This document shows, piece by piece, positions 1 to 9,181 of a DNA stretch of 64,000 nt. A model generated the notes under the pieces. That model saw only the letters and a list, made by a program, of their open reading frames with translations, did no database searches and was not told where the DNA came from. A program made the position numbers and the translations under genes. Position 1 is the stretch's first letter. Every line of letters begins with the position of its first letter. Origin of the DNA: CATOSP01 sp965237775 (GTDB taxonomy: Bacteria; Chloroflexota; Dehalococcoidia; Lucifugimonadales; UBA3495); assembly GCA_965237775.1 (NCBI GenBank), contig OZ250155.1, positions 4,774,001 through 4,838,000 on the forward strand, read 5' to 3'.

Positions 1-410
1 TCCACCAAGCGCATCAATACTTCGTCGACCCATTTGCCGTAATACCCGGCGATAGCGCCCACGACGACCCCGATGGTCCCCGCTCCCAGGACTGCAAACA
101 GGCCAACGACCAGGGACACCCGGGCACCGAATATAATGCGGCTTAACACGTCCCGTCCCAGGAAATCGGTGCCCAGCAAATAAGACGTCTCCGCACCGGA
201 GAGAAACACCGGCTCAGATAACCTATCCGCCGGTTTCATAGTATTGGGATCATGCGGGGAGACGAGGGGGGCTGCGATGGCCATCAATCCCACCGTAATC
301 AGAACAGCCGAACCGAGCAACAGGCTACGTTCCCCAAGCAACCGCTTGAAGTTCCTGGAACTACGCCCCGTCGTCCTGCTCGAGGACAAAGATCCGGCCT
401 CTGGCCTCAT
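1..410 (-). CDS. Peptide ABC transporter permease, DppC-like (C-terminus beyond window)
   Basis: This is the second membrane subunit of a dipeptide/oligopeptide-type ABC importer. The visible 136 residues begin at the ATG at 408-410, the first in-frame start after the stop codon of the upstream permease. They contain one N-terminal membrane segment (about residues 27-48), the periplasmic APLVSPHDP motif, the family hallmark GTDFLGRDVLSR, and the start of the permease domain (GARVSLVVG). The window edge removes the EAA loop and C-terminus. The gene follows the DppB-like gene by about 50 bases on the same strand, so the two should be co-transcribed. No strong ribosome site precedes the ATG, which suggests translational coupling. 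The substrate cannot be read from the permease. Confidence 0.9.
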   Translation of the reverse strand, partial: MRPEAGSLSSSRTTGRSSRNFKRLLGERSLLLGSAVLITVGLMAIAAPLVSPHDPNTMKPADRLSEPVFLSGAETSYLLGTDFLGRDVLSRIIFGARVSLVVGLFAVLGAGTIGVVVGAIAGYYGKWVDEVLMRLV

Positions 411-461
411 AGCGCCATATTCAAAGGCATTTAAGTGTGACCATCCAGTGCACGGACCGAA

Positions 462-1397
462 TCACTGATACCGGATACGGGGGTCGAGATAACCATAAAG
501 GACGTCCACGATGAAACTGGCCAAAACGTATATCAGGGCAAAGATCAGGACCAGAGTCTGGACCATAGGGTAGTCCAACCCCTGGATGCTTTGGACCGTT
601 AACCGGCCCAGACCAGGATAGGCGAACACGGTCTCCGTGATGATCGACCCACCAATAAGCCCCCCAATTTCCAGACCTAAGATGGTGACGACGGGGATGA
701 GGGCGTTTCGCAGAGCGTGCCGGTAGATAACCATCCTATTGGTGAGCCCCTTCGCGCGGGCGGTCCTTACGTAGTCCTCGTTAAGCACTTCCAGCATCTC
801 GGACCGGACCATGCGGACGAGCAATGCCATGAACGCCGAGCCCAGAACGAAGCCCGGAAGGATCAAGTGCTTCGCTTGGTCGAACACGCCCTCCCCACTT
901 CCGAAGGCCGGGAGTATATTCCAAACTACGGCGAATAGCAGGATGAGCATAATCCCCAACCAAAAGTTGGGCATTCCCCGGCCCAGCATTGCGAACAGCC
1001 TGATGACTATGTCGGGGACCTTGTTTCTGTGGAGCGCGGCCAACACACCTAGGGGGATGGACACTACAACGGACCAGACCCAGGCCACCAGGGCTAATTT
1101 AATGGTGTTTGGAAAGAAATCCTTGACGGTCTCAATGGTCGAGCGTCCCGTGACCAACGACGTGCCCAGATCGAATTGAGCGGCTCGGACTACAAAGATG
1201 TAGTATTGTTCATAGAGCGGCTTGTTCAGCCCCCAGAATTCCCGCGTCTCCTCGATGATCTCGTCGGTGGCGTCGTCCGACATCAAGACCAGGGCCGGGT
1301 CTCCAGGGGCCAAACGGGGAAGGAGGAATGCGATTACCGAGATGCCCAGAATGGACACTATGCCGGTAAGCGCTCTCCTTTGTACATACCTTAGCAT
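462..1397 (-). CDS. Peptide ABC transporter permease, DppB-like
   Basis: A 311-residue inner-membrane subunit of a family 5 peptide or nickel-type ABC importer, of full family length. It begins MLRYVQRRALTGIVSILGIS with a first membrane helix. It carries the PGDP motif near residue 31, the conserved FDLGTS loop, and the cytoplasmic EAA loop DYVRTARAKGLTNRMVIYRH that contacts the ATPase. It ends in the usual DPRIRYQ. It lies between the binding-protein gene (stop at 1514) and the DppC-like gene (start at 410) on one strand. The binding-protein gene is disrupted by an IS66 element, so this permease may be orphaned or poorly transcribed if the insertion is fixed. Confidence 0.95.
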   Translation of the reverse strand: MLRYVQRRALTGIVSILGISVIAFLLPRLAPGDPALVLMSDDATDEIIEETREFWGLNKPLYEQYYIFVVRAAQFDLGTSLVTGRSTIETVKDFFPNTIKLALVAWVWSVVVSIPLGVLAALHRNKVPDIVIRLFAMLGRGMPNFWLGIMLILLFAVVWNILPAFGSGEGVFDQAKHLILPGFVLGSAFMALLVRMVRSEMLEVLNEDYVRTARAKGLTNRMVIYRHALRNALIPVVTILGLEIGGLIGGSIITETVFAYPGLGRLTVQSIQGLDYPMVQTLVLIFALIYVLASFIVDVLYGYLDPRIRYQ

Positions 1398-3077
1398 CGG
1401 CCTTCCGTTTATGCCGGGCCGTCGGAGCCCTTGTTAGCCCTGCAATCGGCCGTTAAGGCCCGGAGAACCACCGACGGAGCAACTAGCCGTGACATCACCC
1501 GGAGTCAGGGACTCTACTGGCCTCGCGCGTTGGGCGCCAACACCGTCTTGTCGTAAAGGATGCTTATGTCTCCCGGCAGGTTAACCAACTCCTGTACCCG
1601 GTCCGAGACGCCATAGAGGTTGGGGTAAGTGAAGATGTGGTAGCAGGCCGGATCGTTGTATAAATAACGCTGGATATCCTGCACCATCGCATCAAACTTC
1701 CCAGGGTCCATCTCCACTGCCATCGCCTCGGTCAATTTCTGGAAATCGGGATGGGTGGCGTGGTACCCGATCTGGTGGCCGATCATGTGGGCGTTGAAGT
1801 TGTGCGGCGGATTGGTGAGACCCCACGAGGTAAGGAATATCTCGTAGTCGCCACCCTTGCGCCGCTGAGAGAATGCAGCGTCTCCCAGGACCTCCAGGGT
1901 CGCGTTTAGCCCCAGTTGTTGCCAGGTGGCTGTCATGAATTCCGCGATTTCCACGTCTTTCGGAGTCCTGCGGGTGCGCGTGATAAACCTGAATTCCATG
2001 CCGTCGTAGTTGGATTCTGAGACCAGTTGCTTCACCTTGTCAGGGTCAAAAAACCGGGGCTGCAATTCCGTCGGAGTCCAGGGAGAGTCGGGCGAGGAAC
2101 GGACGGCCAGAGGCGTCCCGAATCCTGCTAAGTCTTCGACTATGCTCTTTCTGTCGGTGGCGTAGTCCAGGGCAAGCCTCAGTTTCGCATCGTTGAACGG
2201 GGGCGTATTTGCCTTAATGCAGAATGCCGTGTTGGCGGTGGATGCACGGGACACGAAATGATAGCCGTCAGCGTCGTCGAATTTTTCGGCGGGCTCGTTC
2301 GCCAACCTGATCACGATGTCCACACCGCCGGAAAGGACTGCGGCCACCGCGGTTGCCGGTTCGGGGATAGGCCGGTGTTCAAGGCTGGTTGCCGCCCCGT
2401 CCGCAAACTCGCCCCACCAATCGTCGTTTCTTATCCAACTGAATTTAGTCCCCGGCGTCCATTCATCGAACTTCCAGGGTCCAGTCCCGATGAATTTCTC
2501 GAAGAAGCGTTCACCATCACGGTCGGCCTGGGCTTTGCTATACACTCTGGCCGCATCGATGAAGATCAGGTTTGTGGGGCTTGGCGCTTTCGTGACGAGT
2601 TGTATAGTGTATGGGTCCACTACCGTGACGTCCTCAACATGCCTCGCCTGGAATTTGAGGTTGCCTGTGGGGCTGTCGCGGAGCCTCAAGATCGAGAACC
2701 GAACGTCTTCGGCGGTCACGGCATCGCCATTGTGGAACTCGGCGTCTGTGCGTAGGTTAAACGTCCAGGTCACATTGTCGGAGGCCAGGGTCCAGTCTTC
2801 GGCCAGGGCCGGTCCGGCCACGCCATAACCCAACTCCTGGGTGATGCCCTCGAAAGTGTTCCGAAAGATCTGACCGTCTCCGCCCACAGCCCAGACGTGA
2901 GAGTCTGGAGACGCCAGAGACTGGCCTGAGGTCCAGCTTATTCTCCCAGGGCGCGGGTCCGGTTTACTAGGAGCGTCCCTCAATACCTCTTTGACCACGG
3001 GTACCTCTTTGACAACTTCCTTTACGACTTCCTTCTCCACGATTACGTCGCGAGGTACTTCTTTCACAACCTCCCGC

Positions 3078-4509
3078 GTAAGTGTTCAGAGTTGAGGGGA
3101 AGTGAGCAACTGGCGGCATGCGGTGAGGGGATTCAATCCTCGGGCGCGCCAGGTACCGAAGAGGGAAGCGAGAGCCATCTTGGTGTTGGTGCCCTGGGTT
3201 GAGCGGGTGCCGCCGCTGATCTTGCGGCTGGTCACCAGGTGACGAAGGCTCCTCTCGGCGGCGTTGTTCTCCGAGGGGACGGCCGGTTCGGCTACGAATA
3301 CGAACAACTCCTTGATGAAGCGCTGGATGCGCCGGCAGAGCTTGGCCTGGACTGCCCCTGGGTCATCAAGGAAGGGTCGGCAGCAGGCCAACAATTTCCG
3401 CTCCAACTCCAGTTGGGCCTGACGGCGTTTCCTTGCCTGAGGATGGGAGAACCGCTTGGCCTGGGCGTAGAGGTCATGCACTGCCGCCGCCCATCCGGCC
3501 AGCTTGGCGTCTGCTGGGTAGAGGGCCTTCAGGTCATGGATGTCCCGGAGCAGATGAGCCCAACACCGCTGCTTCAGGCCAGGGTAGTGGTTATAGGCAG
3601 CGTAGAAATCGCTGACCAACACCCCGCTGAAGGACTCCCCCAGCGCCTCGTCCACCACCTCCTTATTCCGGCCTCGGCGCAGGAAGTACCGCTCAGTGGG
3701 AGTGGAGAAGGTCCAGACATAGCCATTGGCCGCCTCCTGGCGCCAGCCGGTCTCGTCGGCGTGCACCACCTGGCTGGTCCGGACTAGTTCCAGCACCTCG
3801 GCCACCGCCGGTTGGGCTTGCCGGGCCACGCCGTGGAGGACCTGGGTGATTCCCCCAACGCTCAAGCGCAACTGGTGGACGGTCTCCAGATACCATTGGA
3901 TGGTCCGAAGGGGCAACCGGCCCTCTTCCCGCAGGCCAGCGATCAATGAGACCAAGTTGGCTCCCAACCGTCCCCGACCGATTACCCCACCGCCCAAGTC
4001 CGTCTTGGGGGTCCGGCGCCGTTCACATACTGGGCAGACCCGGGTCACGAAAACGTGCTCCGTGACCTCCACCGGAGCCACTGGGATATCGATGACTTCC
4101 CGAGTCCGCTGCGGCCAACCCCCAACCAACCCGGTGCCACACTCCGGACAGGAGTCCAAGACATGTTCCACCTGGTGAGCCGCCACCGTGCGCCGACGGC
4201 TAAAGCCGTGGGGCCGGGGCTTTCTTGGCTCCTTCTTCTCGGCCGGCTCTGACTTTGCACCCGGTTTGTTGCCCGGCATTCCGGGCCGCCCTTTGCCCTT
4301 GAGACCCCCTTCCAACGCCGCTATCCGCCGCTGCAACTCGTCGATGACCGCCTGCTGCCGCGCAATCACCGCCAACAGCGCCTCCCGGCTGGCCGTCCTC
4401 AGGTCTACCTTGTTCTCCATCCTCCTGATTTAACATAACCGACGACCCGACGCACCGAACTTCCCAAGCAAGTTTTAACTAATCCATCCCCTCAACTCTG
4501 AACAGTTAC
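3078..4509 (-). mobile_element. IS66-family insertion sequence, single-ORF type, complete
   Basis: A 1432-base element with 22-base terminal inverted repeats at 3078-3099 and 4488-4509. They differ at one base and begin with GTAA, the signature of IS66 ends. It is flanked by a perfect 8-base direct repeat CCTCCCGC (3070-3077 and 4510-4517), the duplication length expected for IS66. It encodes only the large transposase and lacks tnpA and tnpB, as in single-gene IS66 relatives. Ends, duplication and ORF are all intact, so the insertion looks recent and the element may still move. Confidence 0.96.
3086..4420 (-). CDS. tnpC: IS66-family transposase (TnpC-type)
   Basis: A 444-residue DDE transposase. 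The N-terminus has a coiled-coil leucine-rich segment (about residues 8-40, ending RRIAALEGG). A zinc-binding region with two Cys pairs (CPECG and CPVCE) follows. The catalytic core shows the first Asp in HADETGW, the second in VSDFYAAYN and the Glu in NNAAERSLRH. The TGA stop lies inside the terminal inverted repeat, as often happens in compact insertion sequences. A GGAGG stands directly against the ATG, which is unusually tight spacing. The gene has no visible lesion. Confidence 0.95.
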   Translation of the reverse strand: MENKVDLRTASREALLAVIARQQAVIDELQRRIAALEGGLKGKGRPGMPGNKPGAKSEPAEKKEPRKPRPHGFSRRRTVAAHQVEHVLDSCPECGTGLVGGWPQRTREVIDIPVAPVEVTEHVFVTRVCPVCERRRTPKTDLGGGVIGRGRLGANLVSLIAGLREEGRLPLRTIQWYLETVHQLRLSVGGITQVLHGVARQAQPAVAEVLELVRTSQVVHADETGWRQEAANGYVWTFSTPTERYFLRRGRNKEVVDEALGESFSGVLVSDFYAAYNHYPGLKQRCWAHLLRDIHDLKALYPADAKLAGWAAAVHDLYAQAKRFSHPQARKRRQAQLELERKLLACCRPFLDDPGAVQAKLCRRIQRFIKELFVFVAEPAVPSENNAAERSLRHLVTSRKISGGTRSTQGTNTKMALASLFGTWRARGLNPLTACRQLLTSPQL

Positions 4510-4738
4510 CCTCCCGCTCCGTTACTATCTCTTTCTCAACGACCACCTGCTCGGCGGGAGCGGCCCCGCCACAGGCCAATATCAGGGCAAGGAGCAATGA
4601 AAGCGCGGCTGTGAGAGCAAATTTACTCGACATACAATACCTCCTTGGAAAACACGGGGTTAAGAACCATAATTCCAGGCCACGACTGCCGAAGGATACA
4701 CTTGCCCTTTACCGCGGTCAAATTGATAGGAGCCCGAT

Positions 4739-5626
4739 TTATCCCTGCGGCTCCCCCGGCCGGCGGCGCTGCTCGGAGCGTAGATATTGCTCCAGGTCGC
4801 GAACTACCTCCGACGGGTCGGGCATCTCCGGGGGCGGGGTGGACTCGTCGTAGCTGACTTCCAACTTCTCCACATAAGACTTGATCTGTTCGTCGTCGTC
4901 GATGGCCTTCGCCACTTCTTGGTCGAACATCTCCGCGGCCCCCTCCAGGTCCTTAAGGTCTACGGTTATGTCTAACAACCTGGACAATGACCCCGCCAGG
5001 GTTAGGCTAACCCGGTAGTTGGGCGCGGCTTGCAGGTAATGGGAGGTGTGCCCCCACAACGAAGCGTAGTCCATCCCCTGGTTGGCGCACGCCTCCAGCA
5101 CGACGGAACTAATGCCGGTGGGACCCTGGTAGTTGGAGGAGCGAATCTCCCGGTTCTCGAAGGTCTTCCGCAAGTCCGGATGAGTGGCCGAACCAGTCAC
5201 TCGGACATCCCGAGTGTGGGGCACGGCGTCCAATAGCGCTCCCAGATGCACCACGGTATCCACGCCCATTTCCACCGCAAGGTCGGAGATGGTGTCGGCG
5301 AATGCCCGCCATCTCAGGTTGGGTTCCACACCGAGAAAGAACAACACCCCCTTCGACTGCCCCGGCTTCACCGCCCAGGAGAATTCATTGGCGGGCCAAC
5401 GTGTCCGGCGGCGGCCGTCTTTGGTGCGGAGGGAGGTGGGCCGGGTCTGAGTAAAGTCGTAGAACTCTTCCGGGTCTATCTCGGCGAACTTCTTGGCTCC
5501 CAGACGCCGCTGAATGTACTTCACTGTATTGGTCGCGGCCTCGGCGGCGTCGGCCCATCCGGCGAACGCGATGATGAGTTGCTCCAACTCTACGTCTGGT
5601 CTTTCGTGTATGGTCAAATAGCTCAT
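4739..5626 (-). CDS. PAC2 family protein
   Basis: A 295-residue protein of the PAC2 (DUF75) family, related to archaeal and actinobacterial proteins resembling proteasome assembly chaperones. Visible features are the N-terminal IIAFAGWADAAEAAT segment, the conserved core DTVVHLGALLDAVPHTRDV (thiamine-like loop of PAC2), and the GPTGISSVVLEAC motif with a downstream ASLWGHTSHYLQ stretch. The C-terminal 70 residues are acidic and predicted helical. The start at 5626 has only a weak AAGGG upstream. Biochemical function in bacteria is not established. It stands alone between the ABC operon and the catabolic cluster, all on the minus strand. Confidence 0.85.
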   Translation of the reverse strand: MSYLTIHERPDVELEQLIIAFAGWADAAEAATNTVKYIQRRLGAKKFAEIDPEEFYDFTQTRPTSLRTKDGRRRTRWPANEFSWAVKPGQSKGVLFFLGVEPNLRWRAFADTISDLAVEMGVDTVVHLGALLDAVPHTRDVRVTGSATHPDLRKTFENREIRSSNYQGPTGISSVVLEACANQGMDYASLWGHTSHYLQAAPNYRVSLTLAGSLSRLLDITVDLKDLEGAAEMFDQEVAKAIDDDEQIKSYVEKLEVSYDESTPPPEMPDPSEVVRDLEQYLRSEQRRRPGEPQG

Positions 5627-5729
5627 TGTTACCCTTACAGATACGATTCGAGCGCTAAGTTTCGACGGATATCGTCGACAGGTAAGATTCGGCTGCCGGC
5701 GTCCTTAACGAGACCGCCGGGACCGCTGG

Positions 5730-6905
5730 TCACGCCCACACCCCCCTGGCTTGAAGGGCTGCCTCGTCCAACTCTATGCCCCAACCGGGTCGGTCGAGCA
5801 GCGTCATCTCGCTGTTATTGATCTCCGGGCGCACCGTGAACAGCTCCTCCCAGATAGGGTCCCGGTCGGCGGTGGGGAAGGTCTCCACGATCTCACCGAC
5901 GTCCAGCCCCGCTACCAGGTGACCATGCACTTGTGGGTCATGATGGGGTGCGAGCCGAACATTGTTCATGGCGCACATGCCGGCGATTTTCAGGCACTCG
6001 GTGATGCCGCTGTTCCTCGTGCAATCGAACTGCATCACCTTTACGCCGCCTCTGTTGATTAAGTCCCGCGCGTCCCAGCGGTGTTGGGCGTTTTCCCCCG
6101 ATGCTATGGGGATGGTGGTGGACGCCGCCACCTGGCCCAACCCTTCGATGCGGTCGTACCAGTGGACCGGCTCCTCCAACCAGCGAATGCCGAAGGGCTC
6201 CAACAGCCTTGCGGCGCGGATGGCGGTGGGCACGTCGTATCCCTCGTTGACATCGAGCATCAGGTCAATGTCCGGACCCAACGACTCCCGGACCGCCCTG
6301 ACCCGCGCCACGTCTTCCTCAACCGCGACGTGGCCGATCTTGAGCTTGATCGCCCGGTACCCCATGTCGACGTAGGTCTCGCATTCTTGGACCAGGTCGG
6401 ACACCGTCTTGCCATCCTGGTAATAACCGCCGGTGACGTAGCACGGCACGGTGTCGCGCGCTCCACCAAGCAGCTTGTATACGGGAAGGTTGGCCGCCTT
6501 GCCCTTGATGTCCCACAGGGCGATATCCACTCCGGCGATCCCGGTCAGCACCTGGGGGCGTCCCCAGCCAGCTCCTGCCCAGCCAATCTGGTGGTTTAGG
6601 CGGAACATCTTCTCCCACAACCGCTCGTTTTCCAGCGGGTCTTCGCCTAACAGAAGCGGTTTCAGGACCTCCACCACCAACTTGGAGGCTCCGGCTGCCT
6701 CGATCGCACCGTCGGCGTTTTCCCGGTAGATGCCTGGGAAACCTTGGCCCGCGCCGTGGGCTTCGCCGATGCCCACTATCCCTTCGTCTGTATAGACTCG
6801 CACCAACAGCTCGTTGACCCGTCCGATCGGGCGCAACGCCGTCCAATAATGCTTGTCCGGGGGAGGCCATACCAGGGCGATGGCCTCGATGTCGGTAATC
6901 TTCAT
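5730..6905 (-). CDS. Mandelate racemase/muconate lactonizing enzyme family protein
   Basis: An enolase-superfamily enzyme of 391 residues. I place the start at the ATG at 6905, twelve codons inside the longest ORF, because an ideal AAGGAGG lies four bases upstream. The N-terminal capping domain begins MKITDIEAIALVWPP. The barrel shows the mandelate racemase-type catalytic lysines in RAIKLKIG (KxK), metal ligands in LDVNEGYD, EEPVHW and SGEN, and the C-terminal base region APHHDPQ with its His pair. Members dehydrate or racemise sugar acids and related carboxylates by abstracting an alpha proton; the exact substrate cannot be read here. The next genes (flavin amine oxidase, SMP-30 lactonase, aminotransferase) point to a carboxylate or amino-acid catabolic operon. 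Confidence 0.92.
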   Translation of the reverse strand: MKITDIEAIALVWPPPDKHYWTALRPIGRVNELLVRVYTDEGIVGIGEAHGAGQGFPGIYRENADGAIEAAGASKLVVEVLKPLLLGEDPLENERLWEKMFRLNHQIGWAGAGWGRPQVLTGIAGVDIALWDIKGKAANLPVYKLLGGARDTVPCYVTGGYYQDGKTVSDLVQECETYVDMGYRAIKLKIGHVAVEEDVARVRAVRESLGPDIDLMLDVNEGYDVPTAIRAARLLEPFGIRWLEEPVHWYDRIEGLGQVAASTTIPIASGENAQHRWDARDLINRGGVKVMQFDCTRNSGITECLKIAGMCAMNNVRLAPHHDPQVHGHLVAGLDVGEIVETFPTADRDPIWEELFTVRPEINNSEMTLLDRPGWGIELDEAALQARGVWA

Positions 6906-6979
6906 GGGACCTCCTTGGTGATCGCCGCCGGGGTCGCCCACAATGGAATCAACCCCCGGCCCGGGAAATGCAGGCTTGG

Positions 6980-8122
6980 TCAGGCAGTTTGAGGGCCGTC
7001 GAACCGGTCCAGTTTGAAGAGGCTTAGGTCGTGATCGGTCTCCCCTTCCTCGGCCAGGTCGGCCATTATTTCGCCGACCACGCTGCAGAACTTGAACCCG
7101 TGACCTGAGAAGCCAGCGGCGATGGATACCTGGGGATGGTTGGGGTGCTTGTCTAGGATAAAGTGCCCGTCCGGGGTGTTGGTGAACATGCAGGTCTTGA
7201 GGGCGACCGTGGGGCCCGCGGCCAGTGGCATGTACCGGCGGGTGAATCCCCGCAACACCATCTCGTCCTCGGAATGGGCTTCCCGGTCCATGTTATCGGG
7301 GTCCACCTTCTGCCCCAGATGGTGGTATTTCCCGATCTTGAATCCAGGTATGCCGTAGGACGGACAGCCGTAAAACCTGCCCTCGTCGAATTCCACGCTG
7401 AACACGGGGAACCGGTCCGGCCTGAACAGTTCGGGACGCGAAGGTTGGAACCAGCCCAGCACCTGGCGTTCCGGTACTGCCAGCGGCCCCAACCGCCCCT
7501 CCATCTGCCCCGACCACGCCCCCGCGGCGATCACAAGCCTGCGGGCGTCATAGTCGGAGCGGTGTGTCTCCACACGTACCCCGGCCCGGGTCGGTCTCCA
7601 GAATATCGCCGGTTCCCGGCCATGCACTTCCGCGCCGAGATCGAGGGCCGCGTTAACGTTGGCGACGATGCAGCGCTCTGAAAGCAGGAACCCGCCGTCG
7701 GGCTGGTAGACGGCGACCGAGTCTTCGGGCAACTGATAGCCTGGGAACCGCTCGTTGATTTCCGGTCCGGAAAGTATCTCATGGGGAATGCTGTGTACGT
7801 CGCAAGAGAGTTTCGATCCCTGGAATACGCCGCTGCTCTCCTTACCGGCGTTAACGATGCCGGTGGTTATCAAGAGCCGTTCGTCAACGGTGTTCTCCAG
7901 TTGGCGCCAGAGTTCATAGGCCCGGCGCATCAATGGCACGTATGACGAGTGCTCGTGATATGTCAGACGTATAATCCTGGAAATGCCGTGAGAAGACCCC
8001 ATCTCGTTGGGGATGTCGTACCGGTCCAGGCCGATGACGTTCATTCCCCGCCTGGCCATCTGGTACAGGGCGGCGCTGCCCATGCCCCCGACCCCGATAA
8101 CTATCGCATCGTATATCGCCAT
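6980..8122 (-). CDS. FAD-dependent amine oxidase, sarcosine/N-methyltryptophan oxidase-like
   Basis: A 380-residue flavoprotein of the monomeric sarcosine oxidase (MSOX/MTOX) family. It oxidises N-methyl amino acids, or related secondary amines, to an aldehyde and a primary amine with hydrogen peroxide release. The N-terminal dinucleotide fold reads AIVIGVGGMGSAALYQMARR, followed by the family motif GSSHGISRIIR. The flavin-linking cysteine is visible in LKTCMFTNTPDGHF near residue 310, the place of the covalent attachment in MSOX. The C-terminal AAGFSGHGFKF motif is complete. The start has a GGAG about nine bases upstream. It is followed on the same strand by the mandelate racemase-like gene 75 bases downstream, so co-transcription is likely. 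Confidence 0.92.
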   Translation of the reverse strand: MAIYDAIVIGVGGMGSAALYQMARRGMNVIGLDRYDIPNEMGSSHGISRIIRLTYHEHSSYVPLMRRAYELWRQLENTVDERLLITTGIVNAGKESSGVFQGSKLSCDVHSIPHEILSGPEINERFPGYQLPEDSVAVYQPDGGFLLSERCIVANVNAALDLGAEVHGREPAIFWRPTRAGVRVETHRSDYDARRLVIAAGAWSGQMEGRLGPLAVPERQVLGWFQPSRPELFRPDRFPVFSVEFDEGRFYGCPSYGIPGFKIGKYHHLGQKVDPDNMDREAHSEDEMVLRGFTRRYMPLAAGPTVALKTCMFTNTPDGHFILDKHPNHPQVSIAAGFSGHGFKFCSVVGEIMADLAEEGETDHDLSLFKLDRFDGPQTA

Positions 8123-8155
8123 GTGAGGTTACTCCCCAATCACGCTTCCACCGCG

Positions 8156-9061
8156 TTACCCGGCCCTGGGCAGACGGACCCCGGGCGCCTTCATTCTCAT
8201 GCTGTACACAGATGTCCGGGCGGTGAAGAGCATGGTCCGGTGGTCCGGACCGCCCCAGGCGCAGTTGGCGGGGATTTCCGGCAACCGGATGATACCCAAC
8301 GGGTTGCCGGCGGCGTCGAAAACCCAACAACCTTCAGACCCAGTGCAAAAGACCCTGCCCTCGCTATCCACCTTCATGCCGTCAGGCACGCCGTCGGCGG
8401 CGGAGAACATGTTGGCAAACACCCGCTCGTTGCTCAGGGAGCCGTCTGCCGCTACGTCGAAGGCGCGTATTAGCTGGTGGGTGCAGACCTCTCCCCGCTC
8501 TTTCTCCTGTATGCACCCATCATCGCGGCGGGTAATGGCCACGTACAAGACGCTTTCGTCGGGGGAAAAGGCGATGCCGTTGGGGAATCTTAGCTCCCCG
8601 GTGACGGCGGTAACTGTTCCGTCAGGCGCGATCCGGTGGACCCCGGCGAAGTCCAGTTCCCGTTCCGACTCCTCAATTCTGCCGCTGGGGTTGGTGAAGT
8701 AGACGCTGCCGTCGGAGCGGACCACCACGTCGTTGGGCCGGTTCAACCGCTTGCCATCGGAGCGTTCGGCTATGGGAGTAATCGCCCCATCGGATTCCAT
8801 GCGGGTCAGACGGCGGCCGTCGCCCTCACACATTATGAGGCGGCCCTGAAGGTCGAAGGTCAGTCCATTGGAACCGTTGCTGTTGTCACGGAAGACTTCC
8901 GGTGCGGCGCCGGGCGTCATGCGGAATATCAGGCTCCGGCGAATATCCACGAACAGCCAGTAACCATCAGTATGCCATACGGGTCCTTCGGTAAACTCGA
9001 AGCCAGTGGCAAGTTGTTCGGCCTCGGATGATTCGATGATGTCTTCTAGAAGCTCCGGCAT
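8156..9061 (-). CDS. SMP-30/gluconolactonase/LRE family protein
   Basis: A 301-residue six-bladed beta-propeller of the SMP-30/gluconolactonase family, which hydrolyses sugar lactones using a divalent metal. Motifs include LATGFEFTEGPVWHTDG near the N-terminus (metal-binding Glu), LNRPNDVVVRSDGSVYFTNP (metal-binding Asn and Asp), LRFPNGIAFSPDESVLYVA, and PDGMKVDSEGRVFCTG with the catalytic-position Asp. AGGAGG stands five bases before the ATG. It lies 33 bases upstream of the amine oxidase gene and probably starts the catabolic operon running to 5730. The physiological lactone is unknown. Confidence 0.9.
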   Translation of the reverse strand: MPELLEDIIESSEAEQLATGFEFTEGPVWHTDGYWLFVDIRRSLIFRMTPGAAPEVFRDNSNGSNGLTFDLQGRLIMCEGDGRRLTRMESDGAITPIAERSDGKRLNRPNDVVVRSDGSVYFTNPSGRIEESERELDFAGVHRIAPDGTVTAVTGELRFPNGIAFSPDESVLYVAITRRDDGCIQEKERGEVCTHQLIRAFDVAADGSLSNERVFANMFSAADGVPDGMKVDSEGRVFCTGSEGCWVFDAAGNPLGIIRLPEIPANCAWGGPDHRTMLFTARTSVYSMRMKAPGVRLPRAG

Positions 9062-9181
9062 AGCGGCCTCCTGCGCAGGACAGTCTCGGTCTCATTGCAG
9101 TTACGAGGGGATGCTCCACATGAACGCTGTAGAGCCGCCACCCGCCCGTTACCGCAGCATGATCTTGCAGTGGAATCGGCG

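Larger units (their letters stand above)
1514..4633 (-). pseudogene. Family 5 solute-binding lipoprotein gene, interrupted by IS66
   Basis: Two pieces of one gene flank the IS66 element. The 5' piece (4510-4633) starts at an ATG with an ideal AAGGAGG site six bases upstream. It encodes a lipoprotein signal (hydrophobic stretch, lipobox LILACGG) and the start of a charged linker (VVVEKEIVTERE). The 3' piece (1514-3069) continues the linker (VVKEVPRDVIVEKEV) and the SBP_bac_5 domain, ending ARGQ. Removing the element and one 8-base duplication joins the pieces in frame, giving about 559 residues, normal for the family. As it stands the 3' piece could start only at an internal GTG (3065-3067), without a signal peptide, so transport function is probably lost. 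The product would deliver a peptide-like ligand to the permeases encoded at 462-1397 and 1-410. Confidence 0.93.

Noticed and set aside
2970..3069. Repeated VEKEV/VVKEV codons as a DNA repeat array
   Set aside because: The periodicity is that of a charged linker common in binding lipoproteins of this type; it reads in frame and continues across the IS66 insertion.
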